Part shown: in pieces, positions 1 through 9,188 of the stretch
How the letters are laid out: every line of letters begins with the position of its first letter
How positions within the stretch are numbered: position 1 is the first letter of the stretch
DNA from: Sphingomonas sp. CCH21-G11
Lineage (GTDB): Bacteria > Pseudomonadota > Alphaproteobacteria > Sphingomonadales > Sphingomonadaceae
Length of the DNA: 64,000 nucleotides
NCBI RefSeq assembly: GCF_001555965.1
Contig: NZ_LSHX01000055.1
Coordinates: 50,193 to 114,192 of the forward strand
Direction of reading: 5' to 3'
Position numbers and translations under genes: made by a program
The notes under the pieces: generated by a model
Databases searched by the model: none
Told to the model about the DNA's origin: nothing
The model's input: only the letters and a program-made list of their open reading frames with translations

Positions 1-676
1 CAAGGACGCGGTCGCCGACCCCAATGCGGTCACCGTCGCCGACTATGCCCGCGACGCGGGCGGCTGGATCGACACGATCAGGAACCGGACGGGGCGGCCC
101 TGCGTCTGGCTTGCCGGTCATAGCGAGGGCGGGCTGATCGCGCTGGTGACGGCACAGGGGCGCAGCGATGTTTGCGGGGTGGTGCTGATCGCCGCGCCGG
201 GCCGCAAGCTGGGCGACGTGTTGCGCGAACAATTGCGCGCCAACCCCGCCAATGCGCCGCTGCTGCCCGCCGCGATGGCAGCGATCGACACGCTGGAGGC
301 CGGCGGATCGGTCGACGCGGCGACGTTGCCGCCGCCATTGCTGGCGCTGTTCAATCCGGCCGTGCAGCCGTTCCTGCGCGACCTGATGGCGCAGTCCCCG
401 ACCGCACTTGCGGCGGCGTTGAAGGTGCCGCTGCTGGTCATCGCCGCCGAGCGCGACATTCAGGTGCCGTCCAGCGACGGCGAGGCGCTGGCAGGCGCGA
501 GGCCCGGCGCGGTGCTGGTCCGCGTGGCCGATGCCAACCACGTGTTGAAACGCGTGACGTCGGACGACCGTGCGGCCAACCTGGCGACCTATGCCGACCC
601 GTCGCTGCCGGTGGTGCCGGAGATCGTCGATGCGATCGTCGCATTTGTCGGCAAGGATCTGGGTTCGGCCCGCTAA
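1..676 (+). CDS. alpha/beta hydrolase, 5'-truncated
   Basis: The reading frame is open from base 2 to a TAA at 674-676, so the gene starts before the window. The visible part carries GHSEGG, the nucleophile elbow (Gly-x-Ser-x-Gly) of alpha/beta hydrolases. Downstream, a strand followed by an Asp (LLVIAAERDIQVP) and a late His (VADANHVLKRV) fit the acid and base of the catalytic triad. The N-terminal oxyanion region is missing from view. Substrate cannot be told; serine esterases and peptidases of this type are hard to separate. The gene is followed by a repeat-bearing gap and a convergent nuclease gene. Confidence 0.85.
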   Translation, partial: KDAVADPNAVTVADYARDAGGWIDTIRNRTGRPCVWLAGHSEGGLIALVTAQGRSDVCGVVLIAAPGRKLGDVLREQLRANPANAPLLPAAMAAIDTLEAGGSVDAATLPPPLLALFNPAVQPFLRDLMAQSPTALAAALKVPLLVIAAERDIQVPSSDGEALAGARPGAVLVRVADANHVLKRVTSDDRAANLATYADPSLPVVPEIVDAIVAFVGKDLGSAR

Positions 677-722
677 CGGATCTGCGTATGTCGCAAGGCC
701 TGTCCGTCGAACCCGATTGGAT

Positions 723-876
723 CGTCACCCCGGCCTCGTGCCGGGGTCCACTGCGCCACATCGCGGCCGCCGCGCCGGTCTGAGCCGCCTCAACGGCGTA
801 AGGTCACGTATCCTTGCGTCCGGTCAGAGGCCTGTGCCGGCTGCGTGGTGGACCCCGGCACGAGGCCGGGGTGACG
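723..876. repeat. inverted pair of interspersed palindromic repeats (family A)
   Basis: Two copies of a roughly 34-nt unit lie head to head at 723-756 and 843-876. The core is GTCACCCCGGCCTCGTGCC followed by GGGGTCCAC, and the second copy is its near-perfect reverse complement. Each unit is itself partly palindromic (CCCCGG...CCGGGG). The same unit recurs as a pair at 6639-6672/6756-6789. The pair sits between convergent genes, so a transcription-end role is possible but not shown. The rest of the 677-912 gap holds nothing I recognise. Confidence 0.8.
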
Positions 877-912
877 GCGTGCGGGATGACACCCTCGGCG
901 ATCGGCCGACCT

Positions 913-1803
913 CTAACGTTGCCGCCGCCGCTCCGCGCGCGAGTCGTACGCGTTGGCGGGGTCGAACGCCTCGTCGAGCAAGCGGGCGAGGCGCAGGCCG
1001 GCGCGCTCGACCTGAAGGCGCTGGGGATCGACCGAGCGGTTGATCGAATCGTTGCTGAGCTTCACCGCCGACTGGGGCGGGCCGCACGGGTCGCCGCCCT
1101 GCGCTTCGGCATAGGCGACGTCGCGCGCCACCTGCCACGCCTGCTGCGCCCAGTCGGCGGTGGTGCCGGCGGTGATCGCCGACTTTTCATCGGCGGTATA
1201 GCTGCGGACGAGGCTGGGCGGCGTCGAGATCGCGCGTTCGGCCAGTGCGCCGTCCCAGATCGAATGCAGGTTCAGACGCTCGCTTTCATAATCGCCATAG
1301 GCCGCCTTGACCGCATTGCCGCCGCGATCCTGGCGATTGCCCGAATGGAGCGGCATGTGCATGTCGCCGACGAAGTGGATGAGGAAGGCGAGCGCGGCCA
1401 CCTTCTCGCGCATCGGGATCGAGCTGTCCTGCAGCAGCTTCACGTCGCGGTCGATCTGTGCCGAGACGCAATTGCCGTTGGCGCAGGCGCTTTCCAGATC
1501 GAACGGCTTGCAGATGTCGATCGTCTGGTAATGCCAGGGTGCCGAATAGTTGAAACGCAGCCCCATGCCGCGGATGCAGTCGGGCCAGACGCTTGCGTCC
1601 TCGGGCGTCGCCGCGCGGCACGTCGGCGTTTCCAGCAGCGCCGATTTCGCCAGCATCGCGCGCACCTTGGCGCGGGTGGCGGGGCTCACATTGGCCATCG
1701 CGATATCGGCAATCGTCGCGTGCGCGTAACGGCCATAGGCGTTCGCCGTCGACGGCAGGAGGAGGCTGGCGATGGCGAGCGCGGCGAGGAGATGTCTGAG
1801 CAT
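913..1803 (-). CDS. S1/P1-type zinc-dependent nuclease
   Basis: A 296-residue secreted protein. It opens with a signal peptide (MLRHLLAALAIASLLLPSTA, cleavage expected after ANA). The zinc-ligand motifs of the S1/P1 family are visible in order: an early His in YGRYAHATIA, WHYQTID, HFVGDMHMPLHSG and NLHSIWDG. Known family members cleave single-stranded DNA and RNA and remove 3'-phosphates in the periplasm or outside the cell. The mature N-terminus, whose backbone binds zinc in this family, would be Tyr instead of the usual Trp. Length is normal. It stands alone, convergent with the hydrolase upstream in the window. Confidence 0.88.
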   Translation of the reverse strand: MLRHLLAALAIASLLLPSTANAYGRYAHATIADIAMANVSPATRAKVRAMLAKSALLETPTCRAATPEDASVWPDCIRGMGLRFNYSAPWHYQTIDICKPFDLESACANGNCVSAQIDRDVKLLQDSSIPMREKVAALAFLIHFVGDMHMPLHSGNRQDRGGNAVKAAYGDYESERLNLHSIWDGALAERAISTPPSLVRSYTADEKSAITAGTTADWAQQAWQVARDVAYAEAQGGDPCGPPQSAVKLSNDSINRSVDPQRLQVERAGLRLARLLDEAFDPANAYDSRAERRRQR

Positions 1804-1842
1804 GAATGGCCTGCCTGAAGATGGATTTCAGTTACGCAACCC

Positions 1843-1956
1843 GCTCATCCTGAGTAGCCGCTGAGCGAAGCCAAAGCGGCGTATCGAAGGACGAGCGCGC
1901 GGTCTCTGTCCTCCGATAGCGGCCTTCGACTTTGCTAAGTCCCTACTCAGGATGAC
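1843..1956. repeat. interspersed inverted-repeat element (family B)
   Basis: The ends are complementary: GCTCATCCTGAGTAG at 1843-1857 and CTACTCAGGATGAC at 1943-1956. The interior holds CGAAGGACGAGCGCGCG and CTTCGAC blocks. A longer relative lies at 25868-26067. The element fills most of the gap between the divergent-side end of the nuclease gene and the isoaspartyl peptidase stop. It could fold into a long hairpin. No coding potential is seen. Confidence 0.8.
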
Positions 1957-2030
1957 CGGGTTGGGTGTGTGGCTGGCCGCTACCGGCCGATTGCGACGAT
2001 TGAAAGACGGTCGCGGGGCCGACTTTCCGA

Positions 2031-3014
2031 TTATTCCTCATCCCCGTAAATCGCGACCTTGCGCGTCCCGCCGGCGATGGCGCGGCCACGATACATGCCC
2101 GGCGTGTTAAAGCTCCATGCTGCCTCCCCGGTCGGGCCGGTGACGATGACGCCGCCGTCACCGCCCAGATCGGCGGTTTCCTTCATCACGGCGTCGGCGG
2201 CCTGTTGCAGCGTTTCGCCCCTGAAACGCACGCGCGCGCAGATTTCGTGCGCGACGCCCTCGCGGATGAAGAACTCGCCCGCACCGGTGGCGGAGACCGC
2301 GCAGGCGCGGTCGTCGGCGTAGGTGCCCGCCCCGATCACCGGCGCGTCGCCGATCCGGCCCCAGCGCTTGCCGGTCAGCCCGCCGGTCGAGGTCGCGGCG
2401 GCGACATGTCCTGCCTTGTCGAGCGCGACGGCGCCGACGGTGCCGTATTTCAGGTCGATATCGAACCAGCCCGCCGAACGCGACTTGAGCTCGTCAAGCT
2501 GGCGACGACGCTCGGGCGTGGCGAACCAGCTGGGGTCGACCGTCTCGACGCCGTTGTCGCGCGCGAACTCCTCCGCCCCCGCGCCCGACAGCATCACGTG
2601 CGGGCCCTTCTCCATCACCTTGCGCGCCAGCGTGACCGGGTTCTTGATCGTCGACACGCCGGTGACGGCCCCGGCGCCACGCGTCGCGCCGTCCATGATC
2701 GCGCTGTCGAGTTCATTGGTGCCGTTCCAGGTGAACACCGCGCCGCGCCCAGCGTTGAAATGGGGGTCGTCCTCCAGGATCCGGACCGCGGCCTCGACCG
2801 CATCGAGCGCGCTGCCGCCGCGTTCGAGCACCGCCGATCCCGCGACCAGCGCCTGGTCGAGCGCGGCGCGCACCGCCTTGTCCTGCTCGGGCGTGATCCG
2901 TTCGCGTTCGATCACGCCCGCGCCGCCATGAATGACGAGCGTCCATTGCGGGCGATCCTGGGCGTGGGCGGGCAGGGACATCAGCAGGGCTCCGATCAAC
3001 AGGGGAAGACGCAT
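2031..3014 (-). CDS. isoaspartyl peptidase/L-asparaginase (Ntn hydrolase)
   Basis: A 327-residue protein with a signal peptide ending near AHA (residues 1-18). It matches the plant-type asparaginase/isoaspartyl aminopeptidase family: IHGGAGVI near residue 28, and YGTVGAVALD with Thr192 as the expected autocleavage site and nucleophile, followed by TSTGGLTGKRWGRIGD. These enzymes mature by self-cleavage into alpha and beta chains and remove isoaspartyl residues or hydrolyse asparagine. The signal peptide suggests a periplasmic enzyme. A GGAA ribosome-binding site precedes the ATG. The next gene upstream, the acyltransferase, ends 13 nt away on the same strand. Confidence 0.9.
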   Translation of the reverse strand: MRLPLLIGALLMSLPAHAQDRPQWTLVIHGGAGVIERERITPEQDKAVRAALDQALVAGSAVLERGGSALDAVEAAVRILEDDPHFNAGRGAVFTWNGTNELDSAIMDGATRGAGAVTGVSTIKNPVTLARKVMEKGPHVMLSGAGAEEFARDNGVETVDPSWFATPERRRQLDELKSRSAGWFDIDLKYGTVGAVALDKAGHVAAATSTGGLTGKRWGRIGDAPVIGAGTYADDRACAVSATGAGEFFIREGVAHEICARVRFRGETLQQAADAVMKETADLGGDGGVIVTGPTGEAAWSFNTPGMYRGRAIAGGTRKVAIYGDEE

Positions 3015-3027
3015 CAGATGGGTTCCT

Positions 3028-4236
3028 TCACGACTGGTTCGCGACCCTAGCAGGCATCGCGCGCGGTTCCAGCCGGGGACGCAGGCCGATCAGTGGCCGC
3101 AGCCAGCCGATGCGCCGCCCGGCGAGATAGAAAGCCCAGCAGCCCGCGACCGTTGCCGCCAGCGTGATTGTGAACTCGATCGGCGCCGAGGGGGCAAATC
3201 GACGCAGCGCCCACACCACCGCGACGATGATCGTCTGGTGGATGAGGTAGAAGGGAAAGACCGCCTCGGTCAGCATCGTGCGGCGCGGATGGTCGCGGTC
3301 GAGGAAGCGGTCGGCAAGCCCGATCAGCGCGACGATCGCCCCCCATTGCTGGACGCTGTGCGCGGACAGATAGACCGGCAGGAAGTCGCGCGCGATCGGG
3401 ATCGCACCGGGCCAGTTGAGCTCTGCCGCCGCCTTGACGCCATAGCCCGCGATCGCGGCTAGTCCGGCGACTTTCCACCATCGGCGGATCGCCGCCATCG
3501 CCGCCGCCGATCTGGCCAGTCCGAAGCCGAACAGGAAGGCGGGCAGATAGATGGCATGGGCGACCGGATCGTCGAACAGCGCGTGCGTCTCGCCGCGCAT
3601 CGGGAACCAGCGCAGGTGGACCGCGAGCAGCCAGGCGAGCGGCAGCACGAGCATGCCGACGCCGCCGAAGGCGCGGTCGAACACGCGCTGGAGCCACGGT
3701 GTGCGCACCAGTGCGATCAGCACCGCCAGCGCCATGGTATAGACCCACAGATAACCGACGAACCACAGATGGTTCCAGGTCGGCAGGACGAGCCCGTCGA
3801 GCGTGCCGAAGCGGAAATAGTCGTGGATCCAGAAATGCGGCAGCCCGAAGCCGTAGCCATGCTTGGTGACAAGCTCGATCCAGGGCTGGGGCGGCACGAC
3901 GACGATGACGCCGAACAGGAGCGGCACGACCAGCCGCACGGTGCGGTTGCGCGCGAACGCCGTCACACCGCCGGCGCGGCGCAGCAGCGCGCGCGTGGCG
4001 TAGCCCGAGACGACGAATAATAGCGCCAGCCGCCACGCGTTGAGCGCCAGCATCGGCACCACCACCCAATCGGCAACGTGCGGCGACTTCACGTGGAAGT
4101 TCCACGGCGCATAGACGAGGCCGATATGATAGAGGATCAGCAGCGCGAACGCCGCGATCCGCAGCCAGTCCATCCCGTAATGCCGCGCGATCGGCGGGGC
4201 CGCGTCCGGGCGGGGGGCGGTCGCCGTGTTCGTCAT
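3028..4236 (-). CDS. acyltransferase family 3 membrane protein (OpgC-like)
   Basis: A 402-residue protein with about ten hydrophobic helices. The start (MDWLRIAAFALLILYHIGLV at residues 23-42) is the typical acyltransferase-3 opening with an Arg and a catalytic-type His in the first membrane helix. LFVVSGYATRALLRR and FPFYLIHQTIIV are further family hallmarks. Family members O-acylate sugars at the inner membrane, for example succinylation of periplasmic glucans by OpgC. No glycan cluster surrounds the gene, so the acceptor is unknown. It lies 13 nt upstream of the peptidase gene and may be cotranscribed with it. Confidence 0.82.
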   Translation of the reverse strand: MTNTATAPRPDAAPPIARHYGMDWLRIAAFALLILYHIGLVYAPWNFHVKSPHVADWVVVPMLALNAWRLALLFVVSGYATRALLRRAGGVTAFARNRTVRLVVPLLFGVIVVVPPQPWIELVTKHGYGFGLPHFWIHDYFRFGTLDGLVLPTWNHLWFVGYLWVYTMALAVLIALVRTPWLQRVFDRAFGGVGMLVLPLAWLLAVHLRWFPMRGETHALFDDPVAHAIYLPAFLFGFGLARSAAAMAAIRRWWKVAGLAAIAGYGVKAAAELNWPGAIPIARDFLPVYLSAHSVQQWGAIVALIGLADRFLDRDHPRRTMLTEAVFPFYLIHQTIIVAVVWALRRFAPSAPIEFTITLAATVAGCWAFYLAGRRIGWLRPLIGLRPRLEPRAMPARVANQS

Positions 4237-4354
4237 CGCTTCGCTTTAGGGGGAAACCGACCGCGACGATAGCGGGGTCGGCGCGTATCGCCTTCCGCTG
4301 TCGCGGCGGGGCGGCTATACCGGCCGCATCATCGGCTCTTCAGCGGGAAACCCC

Positions 4355-5470
4355 ATGTCTGTTCGTCCCTGGCGCGATATCATCCGCCGCAAGTCCCGCC
4401 AGATCATGGTCGGCAACGTCCCCGTCGGCGGCGATGCGCCCGTCACGGTGCAGACGATGACCAATACCGAAACCCATGACGTCCGCGGCACGATCGACCA
4501 GATCCGCCGTTGCGAGGAAGCGGGTGCCGATATCGTCCGCGTGTCCTGCCCCGATGTCGAAAGCACCGCGGCGCTCAAGCAGATCGTCCGCGCCGCCCGC
4601 GTGCCGATCGTCGCCGACATCCATTTCCACTACAAGCGCGCGCTCGAGGCCGCGGATGCGGGCGCGGCATGCCTGCGCATCAACCCCGGCAATATCGGTT
4701 CGGCCGACCGGGTGCGCGAAGTGGTCAACGCCGCCAAGGCCAATGGCTGCGCGATCCGTATCGGCGTGAATGCCGGCAGCCTGGAAAAGGACCTGCTCGA
4801 AAAATATGGCGAGCCGTGCCCGGAGGCGCTGGTCGAAAGCGCGCTCGACCATATCAAGCTGCTGCAGGACCATGATTTCCACGAATTCAAGGTGGCGGTG
4901 AAGGCATCCGACATCTTCCTGGCGGTCGCCGCCTATCAGCAGCTCGCGGAAGCCGTGGATTGCCCGCTGCACCTGGGCATCACCGAAGCCGGCGGGTTCG
5001 TCGGTGGCACCGTCAAGTCGGCGATCGGCATCGGCAGCCTGCTCTGGTACGGTATCGGCGACACGATCCGCGTCAGCCTGTCCGCCGAGCCCGAGGAGGA
5101 GGTGCGCGTCGGCTTCGAAATCCTCAAGAGCCTGGGGATCCGCAACCGCGGTGTGCGCGTCGTGTCGTGCCCCAGCTGCGCGCGCCAGGGCTTCGACGTG
5201 ATCCGCACCGTCCAGACGCTTGAGGAGCGGCTCCAGCATATCCGCACGCCGTTGTCGCTCAGCGTGTTGGGCTGCGTCGTTAACGGCCCGGGTGAGGCGC
5301 GTGAGACCGATATCGGGCTGACCGGCGGCGGTGCGGGCAAGCATATGGTCTATCTGTCGGGCGTGACCGACCACACGGTCGAGGACGCCGACATGGTCGA
5401 TCACATCGTCCGGCTGGTCGAGGCCAAGGCCGCCGAGATCGAGGCCGCGAACGAGGCGAAAGCGGCCTGA
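4355..5470 (+). CDS. ispG: 4-hydroxy-3-methylbut-2-enyl diphosphate synthase
   Basis: A 371-residue protein, normal for bacterial IspG (GcpE). It converts methylerythritol cyclodiphosphate to HMBPP in the non-mevalonate isoprenoid pathway. The C-terminal iron-sulfur domain is clear: Cys272 and Cys275 in [10 protein letters not shown], Cys307 and Glu314 in [10 protein letters not shown]. The N-terminal TIM barrel begins with [20 protein letters not shown]. The gene is isolated, with a short non-coding stretch before it (4237-4354) and a convergent glycosyltransferase after it. Confidence 0.97.
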   Translation: MSVRPWRDIIRRKSRQIMVGNVPVGGDAPVTVQTMTNTETHDVRGTIDQIRRCEEAGADIVRVSCPDVESTAALKQIVRAARVPIVADIHFHYKRALEAADAGAACLRINPGNIGSADRVREVVNAAKANGCAIRIGVNAGSLEKDLLEKYGEPCPEALVESALDHIKLLQDHDFHEFKVAVKASDIFLAVAAYQQLAEAVDCPLHLGITEAGGFVGGTVKSAIGIGSLLWYGIGDTIRVSLSAEPEEEVRVGFEILKSLGIRNRGVRVVSCPSCARQGFDVIRTVQTLEERLQHIRTPLSLSVLGCVVNGPGEARETDIGLTGGGAGKHMVYLSGVTDHTVEDADMVDHIVRLVEAKAAEIEAANEAKAA

Positions 5471-5491
5471 CCCCCTGGACCGGGCCGCGGG

Positions 5492-6508
5492 TCAGCCCGC
5501 GTCCGGTTCCGGCCCCGATGGCGTGTTGGGTGCGACATCCTCCGCGCGGAAGCCGAGCGTCACGTGGCGCTTCACCTCGCCCGCGACATCGCTGACGAGA
5601 TAGAGCGGCCGCCGCTTGGCCTCGACATAAAGGCGGCCGAGATATTCGCCGATCATGCCCAGCACGAACATCTGCACCGCGCCCAGCACGACCACGACCA
5701 GCATCAGCGACGTCCAGCCCGGCAGCGCGTGGCCCATCGCGAACGCGCCGAGAATGTAGATGACGAGCAGCACCGACGCCGCCGTCAGCCATAGTCCGAC
5801 ATGGCTGGCGAAACGCAAGGGCGCGGTCGAGAAGCCGGTAACCGCATCGAGCGCGAATCGGATCATCTTGGCGAGCGGATATTTGCTCTCGCCTGCGATG
5901 CGTTCGGCGCGGTCATAGGCGAGCGGCACCTGGCGGAAACCGATCCACGCGACCATGCCGCGCACGAAGCGCGCCTGTTCGGGCAGCGCCAGCAGCGCAT
6001 CAAGCGCGCGGCGGCTCATCAGGCGGAAATCGCCGGTGTCGAGCGGGATCGGCGTGTCGGTTACGCGGTCGAGCACGCGATAGAAGGCGGCGGCGGTCAG
6101 CTTCTTGAAAAAGGTCTCGCCCTCGCGCTTGCGGCGCACGGCATAGACGACGTCGGCCCCCTCCGCCGCCATCACGCGGCGCATTTCGCTCAACAGTTCG
6201 GGCGGATCCTGAAGGTCGGCATCGATGATCAGGATCTGGTCGCCCGCGCACAGATCGAGCCCGGCGGTCAGCGCCAGCTGGTGCCCGTGATTGCGAGAGA
6301 GGTTGATCGCGACGACGTGGCGGTCGCCCGCCGCCAGCCGCTGCATGACCGGCCAGCTGGCGTCGCGCGACCCGTCATTGACCAGAACGACCTCGTAATC
6401 CTCGCCCACCGCCGCGCGCGCCGCCGCCGATACACGCGCGTGCAGGGCGTCGAGGCACGCTTCCTCATTGTAGCAGGGGATGACGATCGAGAGCGCGGGG
6501 CGAATCAT
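5492..6508 (-). CDS. family 2 glycosyltransferase, GtrB/DPM1-like
   Basis: A 338-residue protein. The N-terminal GT-A domain shows IVIPCYNEEACL, LVNDGSRDASW and the metal-binding IDADLQDPPEL. Two hydrophobic helices follow (about residues 240-260 and 275-295), with LGMIGEYLGRLYVEAKRRP between the second helix and the tail. This is the build of enzymes that transfer a sugar to a polyprenyl phosphate (bactoprenol glucosyltransferase GtrB, dolichol-P-mannose synthase). Donor sugar is unknown and no flippase gene lies next to it. Its role in surface glycan modification is inference. Confidence 0.85.
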   Translation of the reverse strand: MIRPALSIVIPCYNEEACLDALHARVSAAARAAVGEDYEVVLVNDGSRDASWPVMQRLAAGDRHVVAINLSRNHGHQLALTAGLDLCAGDQILIIDADLQDPPELLSEMRRVMAAEGADVVYAVRRKREGETFFKKLTAAAFYRVLDRVTDTPIPLDTGDFRLMSRRALDALLALPEQARFVRGMVAWIGFRQVPLAYDRAERIAGESKYPLAKMIRFALDAVTGFSTAPLRFASHVGLWLTAASVLLVIYILGAFAMGHALPGWTSLMLVVVVLGAVQMFVLGMIGEYLGRLYVEAKRRPLYLVSDVAGEVKRHVTLGFRAEDVAPNTPSGPEPDAG

Positions 6509-6855
6509 GGCCGCGCGGTCTACGCCTTTTCGCTGCCGAGTCGAGGGGGCGGGGGCGGAGCGCTACCGCGACATCGTTGCTGTCCTTCTCAGAGGCTGAC
6601 CGGGAGGGGATGATCGCAAGACCCCGCCACTCCTTCCTCGTCACCCCGGCCTCGTGCCGGGGTCCACCGCGCAACCCGCACGGGTCCATCATCAGCGCGC
6701 TTCCCGTGCCCAGCGCATTGGCTCGGCTCCAACTGGCGCGCAACGGTGCTTTGCGGCGCGGTGGACCCCGGCACAGGGCCGGGGTGACGGGTTCTGGTGG
6801 TGGGAAGCGCGCGCGGGCCTGGCTCAGCGATGGCGCTATGTTCGCGGCTCCCGCC
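6509..6855. repeat. 347-nt gap with an inverted pair of family A repeats
   Basis: Between the GT2 start and the helicase stop. It contains two family A repeats in opposite orientation at 6639-6672 and 6756-6789 (CGTCACCCCGGCCTC... and ...GGGCCGGGGTGACG). The pair differs from the copy at 723-876 by only a few bases. No conserved gene, RNA or clear promoter was found in the rest of the gap. Confidence 0.75.
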
Positions 6856-9138
6856 TCAGGCGGCCACCGTCACAAAACTGTCCATCACGCGCTTGCGTCC
6901 GGCCTGCTCGAAATCGATCTCGAGCTTGTTGCCCTCGATCTCCGCGATCGCGCCATAGCCGAATTTCTGGTGGAAGACGCGCATTCCGACCGCGATGTCC
7001 TTGCGCGCCGGGGCGCCAACGCTGACCGCCGACGCGCGCCCCTCGAACACGCGCGGGCTTTCGCGGACGAAGGTGGAGGCGGGCGACGCCGCGCGCTGCC
7101 ATCCGGGCCCACGCCCGGTGCCGCGCGCGACGTCGGCGAACGGATCGCTGCGTTCGGACCAGTTGGCGCGCCACAGGCTTTCGCCGCCGCTCATCGTCGT
7201 CTCGCTTTCGATATGCTCGGGTGGCAGTTCGCCGACGAAGCGGCTGGGGATGCTGCTCGTCCACTGGCCATAGATGCGGCGGTTGGCGGCGTGCAGAATC
7301 ACCGCGCGCCGCCGCGCCCGGGTGATCGCCACATAAGCCAGTCGGCGTTCTTCCTCCAGGCTGGCGAGGCCGCCTTCGTCGATCGCGCGTTGCGAGGGGA
7401 AGACGCCTTCCTCCCACCCGACCAGGAACACCGTGTCGAACTCCAGCCCCTTGGCGGCGTGGATCGTCATGATCGTCACCTGCGGCTCGTCGCGCCCGCC
7501 GTCATTGTCCATGACCAGGCTGACATGCTCCAGGAACGCGCCGAGGCTTTCATATTCCTCCATCGCGCGGACGAGTTCGTTCAGATTCTCGAGCCTCCCC
7601 GCCGCCTCGGCGGTCTTGTCCGCCTGCCACATCGCGGTGTAGCCGCTTTCGTCGAGCAATTGCCGGGCGAGCTCAGGGTGCGGCAGGTCGCGCGCCATGT
7701 CGCGCCAACGGCTGATGTCGCCGATCAGGCTGCCGAGCGCGCGGCGCGCCTGCGGCGTCAGCTCGTCGGTGTCGAGGATGCGCGCGGCGGCGTGGAGCAG
7801 CGGCAGCCCCTGCGCGCGGGCCAGCTGATGCACCTTCGCCACCGCCTTGTCGCCCAGACCTCGTTTGGGCACGTTGACGATGCGCTCAAAGGCCAGGTCG
7901 TCGGCGGGCTGGTTGACGATGCGCAGATAGGCGAGCGCGTCGCGGATTTCCTGGCGCTCATAGAAGCGGAAGCCGCCGACGATGCGATAGGGCATGCCGA
8001 TCGCGATGAAGCGGTCCTCGAACTCGCGGGTCTGGTGCTGGGCGCGGACCAGGATCGCGAACTGGTCGAGCGACTGGCCATCGCGCTGGCCGCGCTCGAT
8101 CTCCTCGCCGACGCGGCGGGCCTCCTCCGGCCCGTCCCAAACGCCGATGACGCGCACCTTCTCGCCCGCGTCCAGCTCGGTCCACAAGGTCTTGCCCAGC
8201 CGCCCGCCATTATGGGCGATCACCCCTGCGGCTGCGCCCAAGATGTGCGGGGTCGACCGGTAATTCTGTTCCAGCCGGATGACCTTGGCGCCTGGAAAGT
8301 CGCGCTCGAAGCGCAGGATATTTTCGACCTGTGCGCCGCGCCACGAATAGATCGACTGGTCGTCATCGCCGACACAGGCGATGTTGCGCCGCTCCTGCGC
8401 GAGCAGCCGCAGCCACAGATACTGGACGCTGTTGGTGTCCTGATACTCGTCGACCATGATGTAGCGGAAGCGCTGCTGATAGCTGCTCAGCACCTCACGG
8501 TCAGTTTTCAGGATCGTCAGCACGTGGAGCAGCAGGTCGCCGAAGTCGCAGGCGTTGAGGGCGCGCAGCCGGTCCTGATAGGCGCGGTACATTTCCTGAC
8601 CGCGGCCATTGGCGTAGAGCTCGTTCTCGCCCGCATCGAGATCGGCAGGGGTCAGCCCCTTGTTCTTCCACCCGTCGATCAGCCCGCCCAGCTGGCGCGC
8701 CGGCCAGCGTTTCTCGTCCAGGTCGGCGGCGGCGATCAGCTGCTTGAGCAGGCGCAGCTGGTCGTCGGTGTCGAGGATCGTGAAGTTGGATTGCAGCCCG
8801 ACCAGTTCGGCGTGGCGGCGAAGCATCTTGGCCCCGATCGCGTGAAAGGTGCCGAGCCACGGCATCCCCTCGACCAGGTCGCCGACCATGCGCCCGACCC
8901 GCTCGCGCATCTCGCGCGCCGCCTTGTTGGTGAAGGTGACCGACAGGATCTCGCTCGGATAGGCGCGGCGCGTGTAGAGCAGATGCGCCAGCCGCGCGGT
9001 CAGCGCCGCAGTCTTGCCCGTGCCGGCGCCCGCCAGCATCAAGACCGGCCCGTCAGTGGTCAGCACCGCCTCGCGCTGCGGCGGATTGAGCCCGCGCAGA
9101 TAAGGGGGATCGTCGGGGGCGGACGCGGGAAGACTCAT
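6856..9138 (-). CDS. uvrD: UvrD/PcrA-type ATP-dependent DNA helicase
   Basis: A 760-residue superfamily 1A helicase from the ATG at 9138; an upstream in-frame ATG at 9174 would add 12 residues that look non-conserved. Motif I is AGAGTGKT at 36-43. Further motifs include DEYQDTNSVQYLW, VGDDDQSIYSWRGA, LEQNYRST and TIHAAKGLEFD. The C-terminus holds a small PcrA-like domain (VFHQKFGYGAIAEIEGN) known in PcrA to bind RNA polymerase. The protein unwinds DNA in nucleotide excision and mismatch repair and removes stalled polymerases. The symbol could equally be pcrA. Confidence 0.95.
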   Translation of the reverse strand: MSLPASAPDDPPYLRGLNPPQREAVLTTDGPVLMLAGAGTGKTAALTARLAHLLYTRRAYPSEILSVTFTNKAAREMRERVGRMVGDLVEGMPWLGTFHAIGAKMLRRHAELVGLQSNFTILDTDDQLRLLKQLIAAADLDEKRWPARQLGGLIDGWKNKGLTPADLDAGENELYANGRGQEMYRAYQDRLRALNACDFGDLLLHVLTILKTDREVLSSYQQRFRYIMVDEYQDTNSVQYLWLRLLAQERRNIACVGDDDQSIYSWRGAQVENILRFERDFPGAKVIRLEQNYRSTPHILGAAAGVIAHNGGRLGKTLWTELDAGEKVRVIGVWDGPEEARRVGEEIERGQRDGQSLDQFAILVRAQHQTREFEDRFIAIGMPYRIVGGFRFYERQEIRDALAYLRIVNQPADDLAFERIVNVPKRGLGDKAVAKVHQLARAQGLPLLHAAARILDTDELTPQARRALGSLIGDISRWRDMARDLPHPELARQLLDESGYTAMWQADKTAEAAGRLENLNELVRAMEEYESLGAFLEHVSLVMDNDGGRDEPQVTIMTIHAAKGLEFDTVFLVGWEEGVFPSQRAIDEGGLASLEEERRLAYVAITRARRRAVILHAANRRIYGQWTSSIPSRFVGELPPEHIESETTMSGGESLWRANWSERSDPFADVARGTGRGPGWQRAASPASTFVRESPRVFEGRASAVSVGAPARKDIAVGMRVFHQKFGYGAIAEIEGNKLEIDFEQAGRKRVMDSFVTVAA

Positions 9139-9188
9139 CGGTGAACAGTTAGGGAACGCGCAGGCCTGGGGCAACCCGGTTCGCGGGT

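Noticed and set aside
5492..6508. GtrB-like enzyme and GT39-like protein as an O-antigen modification island
   Set aside because: They lie more than 55 kb apart with no flippase or other glycan genes nearby.
6577..9144. Very long plus-strand open frame (855 codons) opposite uvrD
   Set aside because: Antisense of a well-conserved helicase in GC-rich DNA; composition is Arg/Ala/Asp/His shadow and shows no domain.
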